Shown one piece after another: positions 54,038 to 62,837 of a DNA stretch of 64,000 bases. Each line of letters starts with the position of its first letter. The stretch's first letter is position 1. The notes under the pieces were generated by a model that searched no databases, had not been told where the DNA came from, and saw only the letters and a list, made by a program, of their open reading frames with translations. Both the position numbers and the translations under genes were made by a program. Source of the DNA: Crocinitomicaceae bacterium (GTDB taxonomy: Bacteria; Bacteroidota; Bacteroidia; Flavobacteriales_D; Crocinitomicaceae); contig JAQWYK010000039.1 of assembly GCA_029254025.1 (NCBI GenBank), positions 124,001 through 188,000 on the forward strand, read 5' to 3'.

Positions 54038-55466
54038 GAGTTTGGCGTATTTGTTCTGCAAACCGACGAGATTCGGACGATTTTTTGATGCGATGGATTG
54101 TCTCCGTGGCAAATCTACCACTGGCCTCAACATCACAAATGGCCTCAGGGTAATGTTGTCCAAGGTGAAAATCCTCCATGATGCATTCAATTGGAGTCAT
54201 TTTCCAAGGTTCTCGAGCAAAAATAGCAGGTAATCGGGCTAATTCAGGCACCCATTTTTTTATGAACTCAGCATCTGGATCATGGTCTTCAGCTTGTTTG
54301 ATGGGATTGTAAATACGTAAGGTGTGGTAACCAACAGTTCCCGCTTGCATTTGAATCTGCGGGAAATGAATTCCGGGTTCAAAATCCAAAAACTGTTTGG
54401 ATAAGTGATCTGCAGCTGGCTGCCAAGGTTGTTGCAAATTGTGGGTCCAGAACGAGACAAGCATAGCGCGCATTCGAAAGTTCAAATAACCGGTTGTATT
54501 TACACAGCGCATACACGCGTCAATAAGTGGGATTCCAGTTTGACCTGCTGTCCAAGCCTCCAAATAATGGTCATTTACGGTTGTTCTTATGATGTTATAT
54601 GCTGGGTTTTGATTTTTAAACTCCATGTCACATTCTGACTCAAATTTTTGGATAAAATGGCAGTGCCAATGTAGACGAGACATAAAGTTTTGGAGGCTTC
54701 GATTTCGAGGTAACTCACGCATCCGGAGAGCTGTTGATTGAGTAACCTCTCTAATTGAAAGGACACCCCATGCAAGATAGGGCGATAAACGACTACAGTA
54801 GGAACGACTCGTCAGCGGCTTGGATATGTTCTTACTATAATTTGTATATCGCTTAGATAAAAAACTGCGTAACAGCTTTTCTCCGTTTAACCTTCCACCT
54901 CGCTGTATGGAGTCATCTTCCTCAGAAATCGCTAAAGAGGGGTTAAACGAATTAATTAGTTTATTGCTTGTTTTTTGGAAGGTAAGCTCTGAAATTGGCA
55001 CATGTATAAGGGGGGAATTCATAAATCGTTCCCAATCTTTATTCCATCCGTTTCTGTTTCTCCTTCCACGAGTGATGGCATTTTGAGGGTATTCAGCCCA
55101 GGAAAGACCTTGTTTTTTTATCCAAACTCTAACCGCTTTGTCCCGGACGAATGTAGTGTGAATTCCTATTTCAAGGTGAGAGAATAACCGAAAGGCTCCG
55201 TGCTCCTCATATAGCATTTGTAATATGCTTCTTATCTCTCCTTGGAGGACACTGATTTCTGCATTATAAGGAAGAAGTTTTTGCTGCATCTCTGCAATAC
55301 TTTCAAGCATAAATTTCCAATGACGATTTGAATAGTGTTCAGAATTGATTAATTCCGGTTCTATGACAAATAGCAGTATGGTTGGCCGACCATTGTTGAT
55401 GGCCTCCCTCAAGGGGGCATGGTCTGAGAGTCTCAAATCCCTTTTAAACCAAACTACATTTTTCAT
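54027..55466 (-). CDS. class I-type cryptochrome/photolyase family protein
   Basis: From the ATG at 55466 it has 479 residues. The N-terminal antenna domain starts with VVWFKRDLRLSDHAPL, the standard photolyase motif. The FAD domain has SYCSRLSPYLAWGVLSIREV near 225 (the phosphate-binding loop), LHWHCHFIQKFE near 267, AWTAGQTGIPLIDACMR near 305 and NFRMRAMLVSFWTHNL near 330. It belongs to the wider class I photolyase/cryptochrome family but is clearly not DASH. Whether it repairs CPD or signals cannot be told. It opens the three-gene light-repair run. Its start is 100 bases from the divergent remnant gene. Confidence 0.88.
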   Translation of the reverse strand: MKNVVWFKRDLRLSDHAPLREAINNGRPTILLFVIEPELINSEHYSNRHWKFMLESIAEMQQKLLPYNAEISVLQGEIRSILQMLYEEHGAFRLFSHLEIGIHTTFVRDKAVRVWIKKQGLSWAEYPQNAITRGRRNRNGWNKDWERFMNSPLIHVPISELTFQKTSNKLINSFNPSLAISEEDDSIQRGGRLNGEKLLRSFLSKRYTNYSKNISKPLTSRSYCSRLSPYLAWGVLSIREVTQSTALRMRELPRNRSLQNFMSRLHWHCHFIQKFESECDMEFKNQNPAYNIIRTTVNDHYLEAWTAGQTGIPLIDACMRCVNTTGYLNFRMRAMLVSFWTHNLQQPWQPAADHLSKQFLDFEPGIHFPQIQMQAGTVGYHTLRIYNPIKQAEDHDPDAEFIKKWVPELARLPAIFAREPWKMTPIECIMEDFHLGQHYPEAICDVEASGRFATETIHRIKKSSESRRFAEQIRQTHVN

Positions 55467-55566
55467 AGTGCTTAAACAGTTGGCATCTAATATTGTGCTT
55501 GAGGGGAATGTCATCCATGCGATGATTTGGAAATTTTATTACTTTTAATCATGAATTCAATTGGAC

Positions 55567-56045
55567 ATGAAACACACCTTAGAGCAATTTATTAAGCATA
55601 TTGCTTTAGCCATCGTTATTGCATCTGGATTAATTATGTCGTACATAATGTACGAGCTATCACTTACCAAGGAATCAATCGGGACATCTCTGGTGAACAA
55701 GGTAGTCGACCATACGCACCATGAGCTCAAAGACTTCTTTGTTCCAGTGCAAAATCTGTTAGTAACAGCAGCGGTACAAACAAAGATTCAAGGTTATCAC
55801 ATGATGGATACCTCCGACTTTGATCAACTATTTATTCTTGTCATTCAATATTTCCCTCACTTATCCTCTATGGGTATTGCTGATGATCAGGGGTATGAAT
55901 ACGACATCATTAAGGATTCCTTGGAAGGCCGTGGGTTGATCAGAATTGTGGATATTGAAGAAAAAGGATGATAGAACGTTTTGAAAATTGGAAAGGAGAC
56001 AATGAACAAGTTGACGACATATGTTTAATTGGCGTCTCTATTTAG
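55567..56045 (+). pseudogene. remnant of a membrane sensor SpoIIE-type serine phosphatase (internal deletion)
   Basis: Two pieces of one gene type adjoin. The first frame, ATG 55567 to TGA 55971 (134 residues), gives a membrane helix (about 12-32) and the start of a Cache-like extracytoplasmic sensor (FFVPVQNLLVTAA; SSMGIADDQGYEYD). In another frame, 55968-56045 encodes MIERFENWKGDNEQVDDICL followed by IGVSI and a stop. That matches the C-terminal end of SpoIIE/PP2C-type phosphatases (WKG..EQVDDI). The rest of the sensor, any HAMP, and nearly the whole phosphatase domain are missing. The fragment could not act as a phosphatase; a small membrane sensor protein might still be made. Confidence 0.65.
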
Positions 56046-56087
56046 TATATTCGCACCAATAATGATTACTTGCTGAATTGAAAAATT

Positions 56088-56744
56088 ATGGCTTTAGATA
56101 AAAACGGAATCGCAAAGCGAATTGCACAGGAACTACAAGATGGATGGTATGTAAACCTAGGAATTGGTATTCCTACGTTGGTTGCTAATCATATTCCAGA
56201 TGGAATTGAAGTAGAGTTCCAATCAGAAAATGGAATTTTAGGAATGGGACCATTTCCTTTTGAAGGAGAAGAAGATGCCGATTTGATTAACGCCGGAAAA
56301 CAAACCATTACTGCACTTCCAGGAGCGGTCTTTTTCGATTCTGCTATGTCGTTTGCTATGATTCGAGGACAACACGTGCAACTAACAGTGCTCGGCGCAA
56401 TGGAAGTTGCTCAAAATGGAGATATCGCAAATTGGAAGATTCCTGGTAAAATGGTTAAAGGGATGGGCGGTGCGATGGACTTAGTAGCGTCTGCCGAAAA
56501 CATCATTGTTGCGATGATGCATGCCAATAAAAAGGGAGAATCGAAAATCTTAAAGACATGTTCGCTACCACTAACAGGTGTAGGTTGCGTTAAAAAAGTA
56601 GTAACCGATTTGGCCGTTTTGGAAATAAAAGATAACTCCTTTCATTTAATCGAAAGGGCTCCAGGTGTAACGGTAGAAGAAATTATTGCCTTGACAGAAG
56701 GTGACCTCGTCGTACCTGCGGTTGTGCCTGAAATGAATATCTAG
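56088..56744 (+). CDS. scoB: 3-oxoacid CoA-transferase subunit B
   Basis: The 218 residues match the beta subunit of succinyl-CoA:3-ketoacid CoA-transferase. They show VNLGIGIPTLVANHIPDG near residue 22 and the active-site glutamate Glu47 in the SENG motif, with GGAMDLV and the GVGCVKKVVTDLAV segment later. The enzyme moves CoA from succinyl-CoA to acetoacetate and needs subunit A (ScoA). ScoA normally lies directly upstream, but here the upstream neighbour is the phosphatase remnant. It is two bases from the next glycosyltransferase gene. TATATTCG at 56046-56053 is a partial -7 box. Confidence 0.93.
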   Translation: MALDKNGIAKRIAQELQDGWYVNLGIGIPTLVANHIPDGIEVEFQSENGILGMGPFPFEGEEDADLINAGKQTITALPGAVFFDSAMSFAMIRGQHVQLTVLGAMEVAQNGDIANWKIPGKMVKGMGGAMDLVASAENIIVAMMHANKKGESKILKTCSLPLTGVGCVKKVVTDLAVLEIKDNSFHLIERAPGVTVEEIIALTEGDLVVPAVVPEMNI

Positions 56745-56746
56745 CC

Positions 56747-57463
56747 ATGTTTAAAAAATTATCGATACTTATTCCCGCATACAATGAAGGACCAACTATA
56801 CACGTAATCCTGGAAAAAGTGAGTGAGCTCGTGCTTGATCATGGAATCCAAAAGGAGATTATTATTGTGAATGATTGTTCCACTGACAACACCGTAGAAA
56901 GAGTAAACGCGTTCATGCAAGCTCATCCTGAACTTTATATTCAATTGTTTTCACAAGAGAAGAACAAAGGAAAAGGAGCTGCCATTAATCGCGCTATTCA
57001 AGAATGTTCTGGAGATTATTTAATTGTGCAAGACGCCGATCTAGAGTATGACCCAGAAGAATATAATTTATTGATTAAGCCGGTTTACAAGGATAATGCA
57101 GACGTTGTTTACGGTTCTCGTTTTATGGGCCACCATCCTCACCGTATTTTGTTTTATTGGCATTCTCTAGGAAACAAGTTTTTGACGAATCTAAGTAACA
57201 TGATGACCAATCTGAACTTGACGGATATGGAAACATGTTATAAACTTATCCGAACGTCAATTGCGAAAAAAATAAATATTAAGGAAAATCGTTTTGGTAT
57301 AGAGCCAGAAATTACGGCTAAGTTGGCAAAAGTAAAAGGGATTCGAATCTATGAAGTAGGAATTTCTTATTATGGTAGAACGTATGAGGAAGGAAAAAAA
57401 ATCGGGTGGAAGGATGGTTTTCGCGCAATATGGTGCATCTTCAAATATAAGTTCACCCATTAA
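56747..57463 (+). CDS. family 2 glycosyltransferase (polyprenyl-phosphate mannose synthase-like)
   Basis: The 238 residues are a soluble GT-A enzyme of the DPM1/polyprenol-monophosphomannose type. They show LSILIPAYNEGPTIHVILEK at the start, IIVNDCSTDNTVE near 40, QDADLEYDPEEY near 95 (metal site DAD) and YGSRFMG near 121. The segment GIEPEITAKLAK near 180 is typical of this group. It has no membrane helix, unlike the GtrB type. It probably charges a lipid carrier with one sugar for periplasmic glycosylation. It is two bases downstream of scoB, likely co-transcribed. Confidence 0.88.
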   Translation: MFKKLSILIPAYNEGPTIHVILEKVSELVLDHGIQKEIIIVNDCSTDNTVERVNAFMQAHPELYIQLFSQEKNKGKGAAINRAIQECSGDYLIVQDADLEYDPEEYNLLIKPVYKDNADVVYGSRFMGHHPHRILFYWHSLGNKFLTNLSNMMTNLNLTDMETCYKLIRTSIAKKINIKENRFGIEPEITAKLAKVKGIRIYEVGISYYGRTYEEGKKIGWKDGFRAIWCIFKYKFTH

Positions 57464-57467
57464 AAGA

Positions 57468-58499
57468 TTACTTTCTACGTTTTTTAAACAGCGCGTGGTA
57501 CAAGTTTCGGTAAGCAAGAGAGAATTCGAGTGAACCACCGCTGTGTGTATTCCGTAAAGGGGAAGTTGTAAAGTCGTAGGACACTCCAAACTGAAAACCT
57601 TTTAATTCTAACATAAATGCTGGAGCTACAGCGTCTCCGAATCGCGCATACAGTCCAAAGCCAACATAAGCATCTTGCTTGAAGGTGGTTATTTTGCCGC
57701 CAGTGTTCATCCGATAGCGCATCATCAGCCCGAGTAACGATTGATAGTGGGGCCCTTGTATAAACTGAACAAAGTTTCCATCAATTGTCCATTGTGAACC
57801 CGCTAAGTCCTTTAAGATCCCCGCATGAATTACAAATTTTCGGAGTAATGACTCATTGACTAACCCAAAGTATTTTATGTCGGGCTGATTGGCGTGATAG
57901 ACTGCAGCACCTAATTGGAAGCGAAATTTCTCGTCATGCCCAAATTTGGTTTGCTTGTTATCGTATTGGTAGTTGATTCCAGCAGAAATGTTGAAGTACG
58001 TGTCCGATTGTAAGCGATTCGCTTCTAATGAAGGTAAATCTTGATTAAACTCACTACCGGTCCATTGGTTTTCGAAATATAATGCAGACATGTTACCTCC
58101 TCGGTTTCCGATTCCTCCTTGAATTCCGGTAGATAATTGGTGTCCATTCCCCACTGGGAGTATTCCTGAAACACTTAATTGTCCTTGTCGCGTTCCAAAT
58201 TTAGCATCTCCCCCTACATCATTCCATAAGAAAATGCCTACTCCTAAATGAGCTTTGTCATTTGCTCTGGGTTTAAAGAGGTTGATGTCTGCGCCAACTG
58301 CAGTCGTCATAAACTGGGTATTTGATCCTAGCCATTGGTTGCGATGATTGATAATCACACGTTCCCATCCTTCATACACCCCTGTAATCGCAGGGTTGAT
58401 CCAAAGGGGTGTTTGTGCAGACTGGGTAAAATGAATGTCTTGCCCGATAGAAAAGGAACTGTAAACAAATGCAACGAGAAGAAGAAAATGGTGTTTCAT
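57468..58499 (-). CDS. PorP/SprF family type IX secretion membrane protein
   Basis: The 343 residues have a signal peptide (about 1-19, FSIGQ) and an outer-membrane beta-barrel pattern with the PorP/SprF start DIHFTQSAQTPLWINPAITG. Several alternating glycine/aromatic strands follow, and the C-terminus has FQFGVSYDFTTSPL and a final SLAYRNLYHALFKKRRK. SprF is required for export of the adhesin SprB in Flavobacterium johnsoniae, and such genes lie next to cargo with type B sorting domains. Here the partner CotH/CHU_C gene is two bases upstream, so the pair is a dedicated export unit. Confidence 0.88.
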   Translation of the reverse strand: MKHHFLLLVAFVYSSFSIGQDIHFTQSAQTPLWINPAITGVYEGWERVIINHRNQWLGSNTQFMTTAVGADINLFKPRANDKAHLGVGIFLWNDVGGDAKFGTRQGQLSVSGILPVGNGHQLSTGIQGGIGNRGGNMSALYFENQWTGSEFNQDLPSLEANRLQSDTYFNISAGINYQYDNKQTKFGHDEKFRFQLGAAVYHANQPDIKYFGLVNESLLRKFVIHAGILKDLAGSQWTIDGNFVQFIQGPHYQSLLGLMMRYRMNTGGKITTFKQDAYVGFGLYARFGDAVAPAFMLELKGFQFGVSYDFTTSPLRNTHSGGSLEFSLAYRNLYHALFKKRRK

Positions 58500-58501
58500 G
58501 A

Positions 58502-61003
58502 TTACCGAATTAAAGTGATGTTGCCTGATTTAATATCTTTCAGTCCGTTTAGGTAAGTGATGTCAATAGCATAAGCAAAAACACCTGTGTTTAGGGGCTT
58601 ATTGTTAAATGTTCCATCCCATTTCATTTCTGGATCGCTACTTTGTAATACCAAATTTCCCCAGCGGTCATAAATGGTAAGTGTGAAAGTAAGTACGTCT
58701 TCTCCAACGAAAGGTTTTAAGAAGTCGTTGTTCCCATCGGCATTGGGAGAAAATGCATTTGGAAGATGCACAGAATTGCTTGCATATCCGACTTCAAGTG
58801 GTTGAAATACAGCCACCACGCGATCGTTCCCTTGAAGGTCAATGGCATTGGTGTCATTTTCGATAGGAGCAAGTAAAGGCCCTAAATCATATTCCCAATG
58901 ATCGAATTCGAATCCTAAGTTCGCACTTGCCTTTAAAAGTGTTTCAATGTTTCCAAAATAAGAGGATGTCCACGGGTATGTTGGCGCCCAAATGGAGTTG
59001 ACCATCACCTCTCCTGCTCCTGGAGGCTCTACATCAATAATTAAATCATAGGGTCCAACTAGGTCGTAGCAATCCACAAGACCGATATTGATTTGTTGAC
59101 ACCGTTCTAAGATAAAATCACGCAGTTCCTGAACAGCAGTTGCGTAACCCGCCTCCGTACCGCCCCAAAGAGCAATTTGTCGGGGCATTTCTGAAGCGAA
59201 GGTGTTGAGCATAGAGTCCAACAACGGAATCGAGTAATCACAAGAGAAATACGTATTATTTAAATCAATGTATCGTGTTACATAATATTGGTTGACAATA
59301 GGCTGCTCATCAATTAATTTGATCAATATGTCTGTGTGACCTTGCCCTCCTGGATTCGGTAAGTTCTCAGCATTACAAGGGTCTGCGTTAGGAGATTCGT
59401 CTGGAATACTCGTATAGTTAACGTAGTGCCCAAAGGAGGCATCCATATCCCAAAGCGTATACCGCCATTTTTTCTTCGTTTCAGCAGGGTTTCGTCCCCG
59501 CCACCAAGCGGTATTCCAGTTTAACCAGTCTTTGGAGACGATGTATGAGTTCAACATAAAATAATCTGCTAATGACCTCCAATTGTATAAACTATCTACA
59601 TAGTTGAAGTTCGCCGGGTCACCCATATTGTTGGTCATGATAAAATTGCGCAAATCATCCCAAGCAATTTGTGCTTCTCCTTGTCCGTATTCTTCCCAAG
59701 TTGCTCCCCAAGTTTTTAGGAACTGTAAACCCGTTTGGTTGTTTCCAAAATATTCACTTTGATTGTAATAATGTTCCGTGAATTGATGGTCGTCATATTT
59801 TTCTCGAATTTCGTATACTCCGTGATAAACTCCATTAAGATACAATACACATGGACGCCATGTTCTTTCGTCTAGCAAAAGGTCAGCTTTTTGTGAAAGT
59901 GTTTGGACAAAAGCATCTCTGATGTATGCACCATTTGCGAAAGGGTAATTATCATTGGCTCCAGGTTTTAATATCAGCCGCTTGAAACGTGTTCGCGCTT
60001 CATTAGGAAAAATTTGATGACGAATCGCATTTCCATCACCGAATTCGTCGCGTGCAATATAGTCGAAGCCACGCTGATCATATGCCCAAGAGTCATTACC
60101 ATGCTTATTGAAAGAGCCATAGGCTGCATCAATGAAGGATCCGTCTTCTTCAAAGAGTTCGAAGGAGCCATTGGGTTCAAATGCTCCACCATTTCCATTT
60201 ACTAAAAGGTCCGTTAAACCTGCTCCTGCAACGGAGACAACAGGAACCGTATGAGATTCATCAATGAAGTAAGTGTGCGTAGTAATATGACTTTCTATTG
60301 TTGCTCCGAAATTTTTGGCGCGTAAAACGGTTGTATTTGTTATGTTGATTGGACCTGAATAAAGCGTGGAACCCGCTGTTGGTTCATCCCCGTTTAAGGT
60401 GTATCGAACAGTGCCACCAGACGGCACTGCTATCTCAACGGATTGAGGTCCCGTGTAGAACCCTGGTGCAAGCGAAAAAGTACACGAAGGCATATAAAAG
60501 TCCTGTGCTCCTGTATTTTGTGCATTTGGTGTCGGAGTTGTGAAGAGTTTCCAATCTGAAGCACCATCAGTGGAACGTCCGATGGAATGTCCTTCTCGGG
60601 TAATTTTATTTGCTAAGTGAACGCTGTCCGCAAATACCCCTGAGGGACCGCTTAACATAACAACTTCCCCTATTGTTTGTGTAAGTTTGAAGTTGGTGTG
60701 TAGTTCATTTCCAACCTGCGTATTCCTTCCAGAACAATGCACCATGACTCTTTCTCCAGGATTGACTGTAAGTGTTCCGATTTGGTACTTTGTAATGTTA
60801 TTTGGGTTGTCTGTAAGATAGAACCCTGTTAGATCAACAGCCGCCCCGCCAACATTTAATAATTCAATCCAATCTTCATTTTCTCCAAAAGAGTTAGCGT
60901 AGGTTCCTCTATTCGAGCAGGAAACTTCATTAATAACAACTTGAGAGAAAGAAGAGAATACCCCCGTGAAAAAGAACGCAAGTAAAAATATAACCTTTAT
61001 CAT
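58502..61003 (-). CDS. secreted CotH-kinase-family protein with lamin-tail domain and type B T9SS domain
   Basis: The 833 residues have a signal peptide (about 1-19). A lamin-tail domain follows at about 22-120 (INEVSCSNRGTY; DWIELLNVGG). Next is a chitobiase/beta-hexosaminidase C-terminal domain near 170-240 (VRYTLNGDEPTAGSTLYSG), then a CotH-type domain at about 250-560 (RFKRLILKPGANDN; GVYHGVYEIREKY; WRYTLWDMDASFGHY). The protein ends with the gliding-motility C-terminal domain (LPNAFSPNADGNNDFLKP; WDGTFNNKPLNTGVF), the T9SS type B signal. CotH in spore formers is a protein kinase; whether this one is active is unknown. PorP/SprF is encoded next to it. Confidence 0.85.
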   Translation of the reverse strand: MIKVIFLLAFFFTGVFSSFSQVVINEVSCSNRGTYANSFGENEDWIELLNVGGAAVDLTGFYLTDNPNNITKYQIGTLTVNPGERVMVHCSGRNTQVGNELHTNFKLTQTIGEVVMLSGPSGVFADSVHLANKITREGHSIGRSTDGASDWKLFTTPTPNAQNTGAQDFYMPSCTFSLAPGFYTGPQSVEIAVPSGGTVRYTLNGDEPTAGSTLYSGPINITNTTVLRAKNFGATIESHITTHTYFIDESHTVPVVSVAGAGLTDLLVNGNGGAFEPNGSFELFEEDGSFIDAAYGSFNKHGNDSWAYDQRGFDYIARDEFGDGNAIRHQIFPNEARTRFKRLILKPGANDNYPFANGAYIRDAFVQTLSQKADLLLDERTWRPCVLYLNGVYHGVYEIREKYDDHQFTEHYYNQSEYFGNNQTGLQFLKTWGATWEEYGQGEAQIAWDDLRNFIMTNNMGDPANFNYVDSLYNWRSLADYFMLNSYIVSKDWLNWNTAWWRGRNPAETKKKWRYTLWDMDASFGHYVNYTSIPDESPNADPCNAENLPNPGGQGHTDILIKLIDEQPIVNQYYVTRYIDLNNTYFSCDYSIPLLDSMLNTFASEMPRQIALWGGTEAGYATAVQELRDFILERCQQINIGLVDCYDLVGPYDLIIDVEPPGAGEVMVNSIWAPTYPWTSSYFGNIETLLKASANLGFEFDHWEYDLGPLLAPIENDTNAIDLQGNDRVVAVFQPLEVGYASNSVHLPNAFSPNADGNNDFLKPFVGEDVLTFTLTIYDRWGNLVLQSSDPEMKWDGTFNNKPLNTGVFAYAIDITYLNGLKDIKSGNITLIR

Positions 61004-61135
61004 CTGTTTTAATATTAACTGATATATTAAGTAATACTAAGTAAATTTCAATAGAAGACCTAAAAATAGCTCTTAAAGTTGCAATATGCGGAGTTAATTT
61101 TCGTAATATTACAGTAATATAAGATTAAATATGAT

Positions 61136-61531
61136 ATGATGAAAACAGGAATTATTGTACTCCTGATAGGTGTATTTTTTCTAGGCACTGCTTGCAAAAA
61201 AGTAGAAGGACAGGGAGGTACTTCTGCAATCTCTGGGCGCATTTATGTGGAAGAATATGATGCTTTTGGCACAATTGTTCAAGAGTATTATGCCGCTGAT
61301 GAACGCGTATTTATTTTGTATGGATCAGATGACGATATATACGATGATGACTTCAGAACGAGTTTCGATGGGTCTTTTCAATTCGATTTCTTAACCAAAG
61401 GAAACTATCGCATATTTGCTTATGAAGATTGCGCTACGTGTCCTTCAGGAGAAGCTCCTGTTATAAAAGAGGTTGTAATCAACGAAAATAAATCAACAAT
61501 TGTGCTTCCAGACATCGTTATTCGTAAATAA
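61136..61531 (+). CDS. small lipoprotein of unknown function
   Basis: The 131 residues (ATG 61136, with a second ATG at the next codon) carry a lipoprotein signal with lipobox LGTAC at the cysteine near residue 20. The mature part is a small beta-sandwich, likely a carboxypeptidase-regulatory-like fold: SGRIYVEEYD, then FDGSFQFDFLTKGNYRIFAYEDC. A C-x-x-C pair (CATC) near residue 102 may bind metal or form a disulfide. It directly precedes the DUF2490 gene with no spacing, so the two are co-expressed. Function unknown. Confidence 0.7.
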   Translation: MMKTGIIVLLIGVFFLGTACKKVEGQGGTSAISGRIYVEEYDAFGTIVQEYYAADERVFILYGSDDDIYDDDFRTSFDGSFQFDFLTKGNYRIFAYEDCATCPSGEAPVIKEVVINENKSTIVLPDIVIRK

Positions 61532-62239
61532 GTGAAACTGCTGATTTCCATTTGTTTGTTGTGTAGCTTCTCAGTAATGGGACAAAACCGGCTATGGTGT
61601 TCTTCGGGTATTCAAACAAATGTGCTGGACAAAAAAGTACGTTTGGGGGCATCTTTATCCGCACGAATGTACAGTAATATGCGTTGGGACAAATTTTTTC
61701 CTGAGGTTTCGGCGCGTTATAATTTGTCTGACTACTTTAAGCCGAGTGTTGATTATCGATATGTGATCAACCAGCAGCGAAACGGACACGAAATTACAAC
61801 TGGTCATCGCATCAACATAAATTTTAATACTCAGTACGAAGTAAATCGATTCGATTTAAAAATGAGGGTGCGCTTTCAGTATAAATTTAATACGGTAGCG
61901 ATTGGGACGACAGATAATATTTATGACGCTGATTTTGACAACGCAATTCGACTGAAGCCAGCCTTAAAATACAATATTGAAGGAAGCAAGGTTGACCCAC
62001 TTTTAGAAAGTGAGTGGTATTACAACACAGCTAACTCTCCGTCGGGTAAACAATTCACTAAATATCGATTCGGAATAGGTGTTGAAATTAAACTTCCGAA
62101 CGAACACAGTTTAACATTGAAGTATCGCTACGATTATGAGTTCAATATCGTTGATCCTCAGCGCTTCCATATTCTAAGCCTGGAGCATGAATACAATTAC
62201 AAACCTGAGCGAACCAAAGGAAAAAAATCACGTATCTAG
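61532..62239 (+). CDS. DUF2490 outer-membrane beta-barrel protein
   Basis: The 235 residues start at GTG (directly after the stop of the lipoprotein gene) and have a signal peptide ending SVMGQ. The mature part alternates hydrophobic and polar residues in about ten strands (RLGASLSARMYSN; EITTGHRININFNTQYEV; HSLTLKYRYDYEFN), the DUF2490 pattern. These are small outer-membrane barrels without a known substrate. The last 12 bases overlap the end of gldH, which is encoded on the other strand. Confidence 0.8.
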   Translation: MKLLISICLLCSFSVMGQNRLWCSSGIQTNVLDKKVRLGASLSARMYSNMRWDKFFPEVSARYNLSDYFKPSVDYRYVINQQRNGHEITTGHRININFNTQYEVNRFDLKMRVRFQYKFNTVAIGTTDNIYDADFDNAIRLKPALKYNIEGSKVDPLLESEWYYNTANSPSGKQFTKYRFGIGVEIKLPNEHSLTLKYRYDYEFNIVDPQRFHILSLEHEYNYKPERTKGKKSRI

Positions 62240-62716
62240 GGGCTCCCCTTTGTGTGTGACAACACGTAAACCTATATCAAGCACGTCAGAGATGACATTT
62301 TGTTGCGTTGCCTGCTCAAGTGTAAACGTATATTTTCCTTTAAACGGAAATGCTTGAGTGCGATAGATTAATTTACTTTCAACTATAGTTCCCGAAGCTT
62401 TACCTATCCACGAGCCGTCAGGACGTGCAATGTTGATTCGTTGTGCCACTTTAGATGTTATTCCGTCGGGTGCCTCTGAATAAATATAAATCCATAAATT
62501 GCTGTAACCATAATCGGTTGTAGTGCGCAACGTGATTTCGAAATCGAAAGGAAGCAACGTATCTTCTACCTCAACTTCGAAAACAACTTGTTCCCCTTGT
62601 TCCCATGTGTTCCCATCAAAGACCTCTACTTGATCAAACAACGTATCGTTAGAACAAGCTGAAATCAGTGCGGTGAACACTCCAAGAAGCAGGAAGAAGC
62701 TATTCTTTTTTATCAT
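62228..62716 (-). CDS. gldH: gliding motility lipoprotein GldH
   Basis: From the ATG at 62716 it has 162 residues; ATG 62728, four codons upstream, is an alternative. The lipobox is ALISAC. The mature part matches GldH: FEVEVEDTLLPFDFEITLRT near 45 and YSNLWIYIYSEAPDG near 70, with WIGKASGTIVES later. GldH is an essential gliding and type IX-associated lipoprotein in Flavobacterium, and it lies next to the PSP1/ricT gene there too. The start lies inside the low-complexity tail coding region of PSP1 (see the finding on the in-frame stop). The 3' end overlaps DUF2490 by 12 bases. Confidence 0.88.
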   Translation of the reverse strand: MIKKNSFFLLLGVFTALISACSNDTLFDQVEVFDGNTWEQGEQVVFEVEVEDTLLPFDFEITLRTTTDYGYSNLWIYIYSEAPDGITSKVAQRINIARPDGSWIGKASGTIVESKLIYRTQAFPFKGKYTFTLEQATQQNVISDVLDIGLRVVTHKGEPLDT

Positions 62717-62837
62717 TGTTATTTGCATTGTTAGGATTTCTCGGCTTTCTTCGTTTATTCCTGTTTCTATTATTTGGCTTGGGTGTGTGCACTTCTCCTT
62801 CTGCCTTGGGCTGATTTGCTTGAGGCTTTTTTTCAAC

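Noticed and set aside
54038-54190. Longer start for cryptochrome DASH (51 more codons)
   Set aside because: The extra part lies inside the upstream photolyase gene and does not resemble a photolyase start. ATG 54037 gives the standard HWFRNDLR start.
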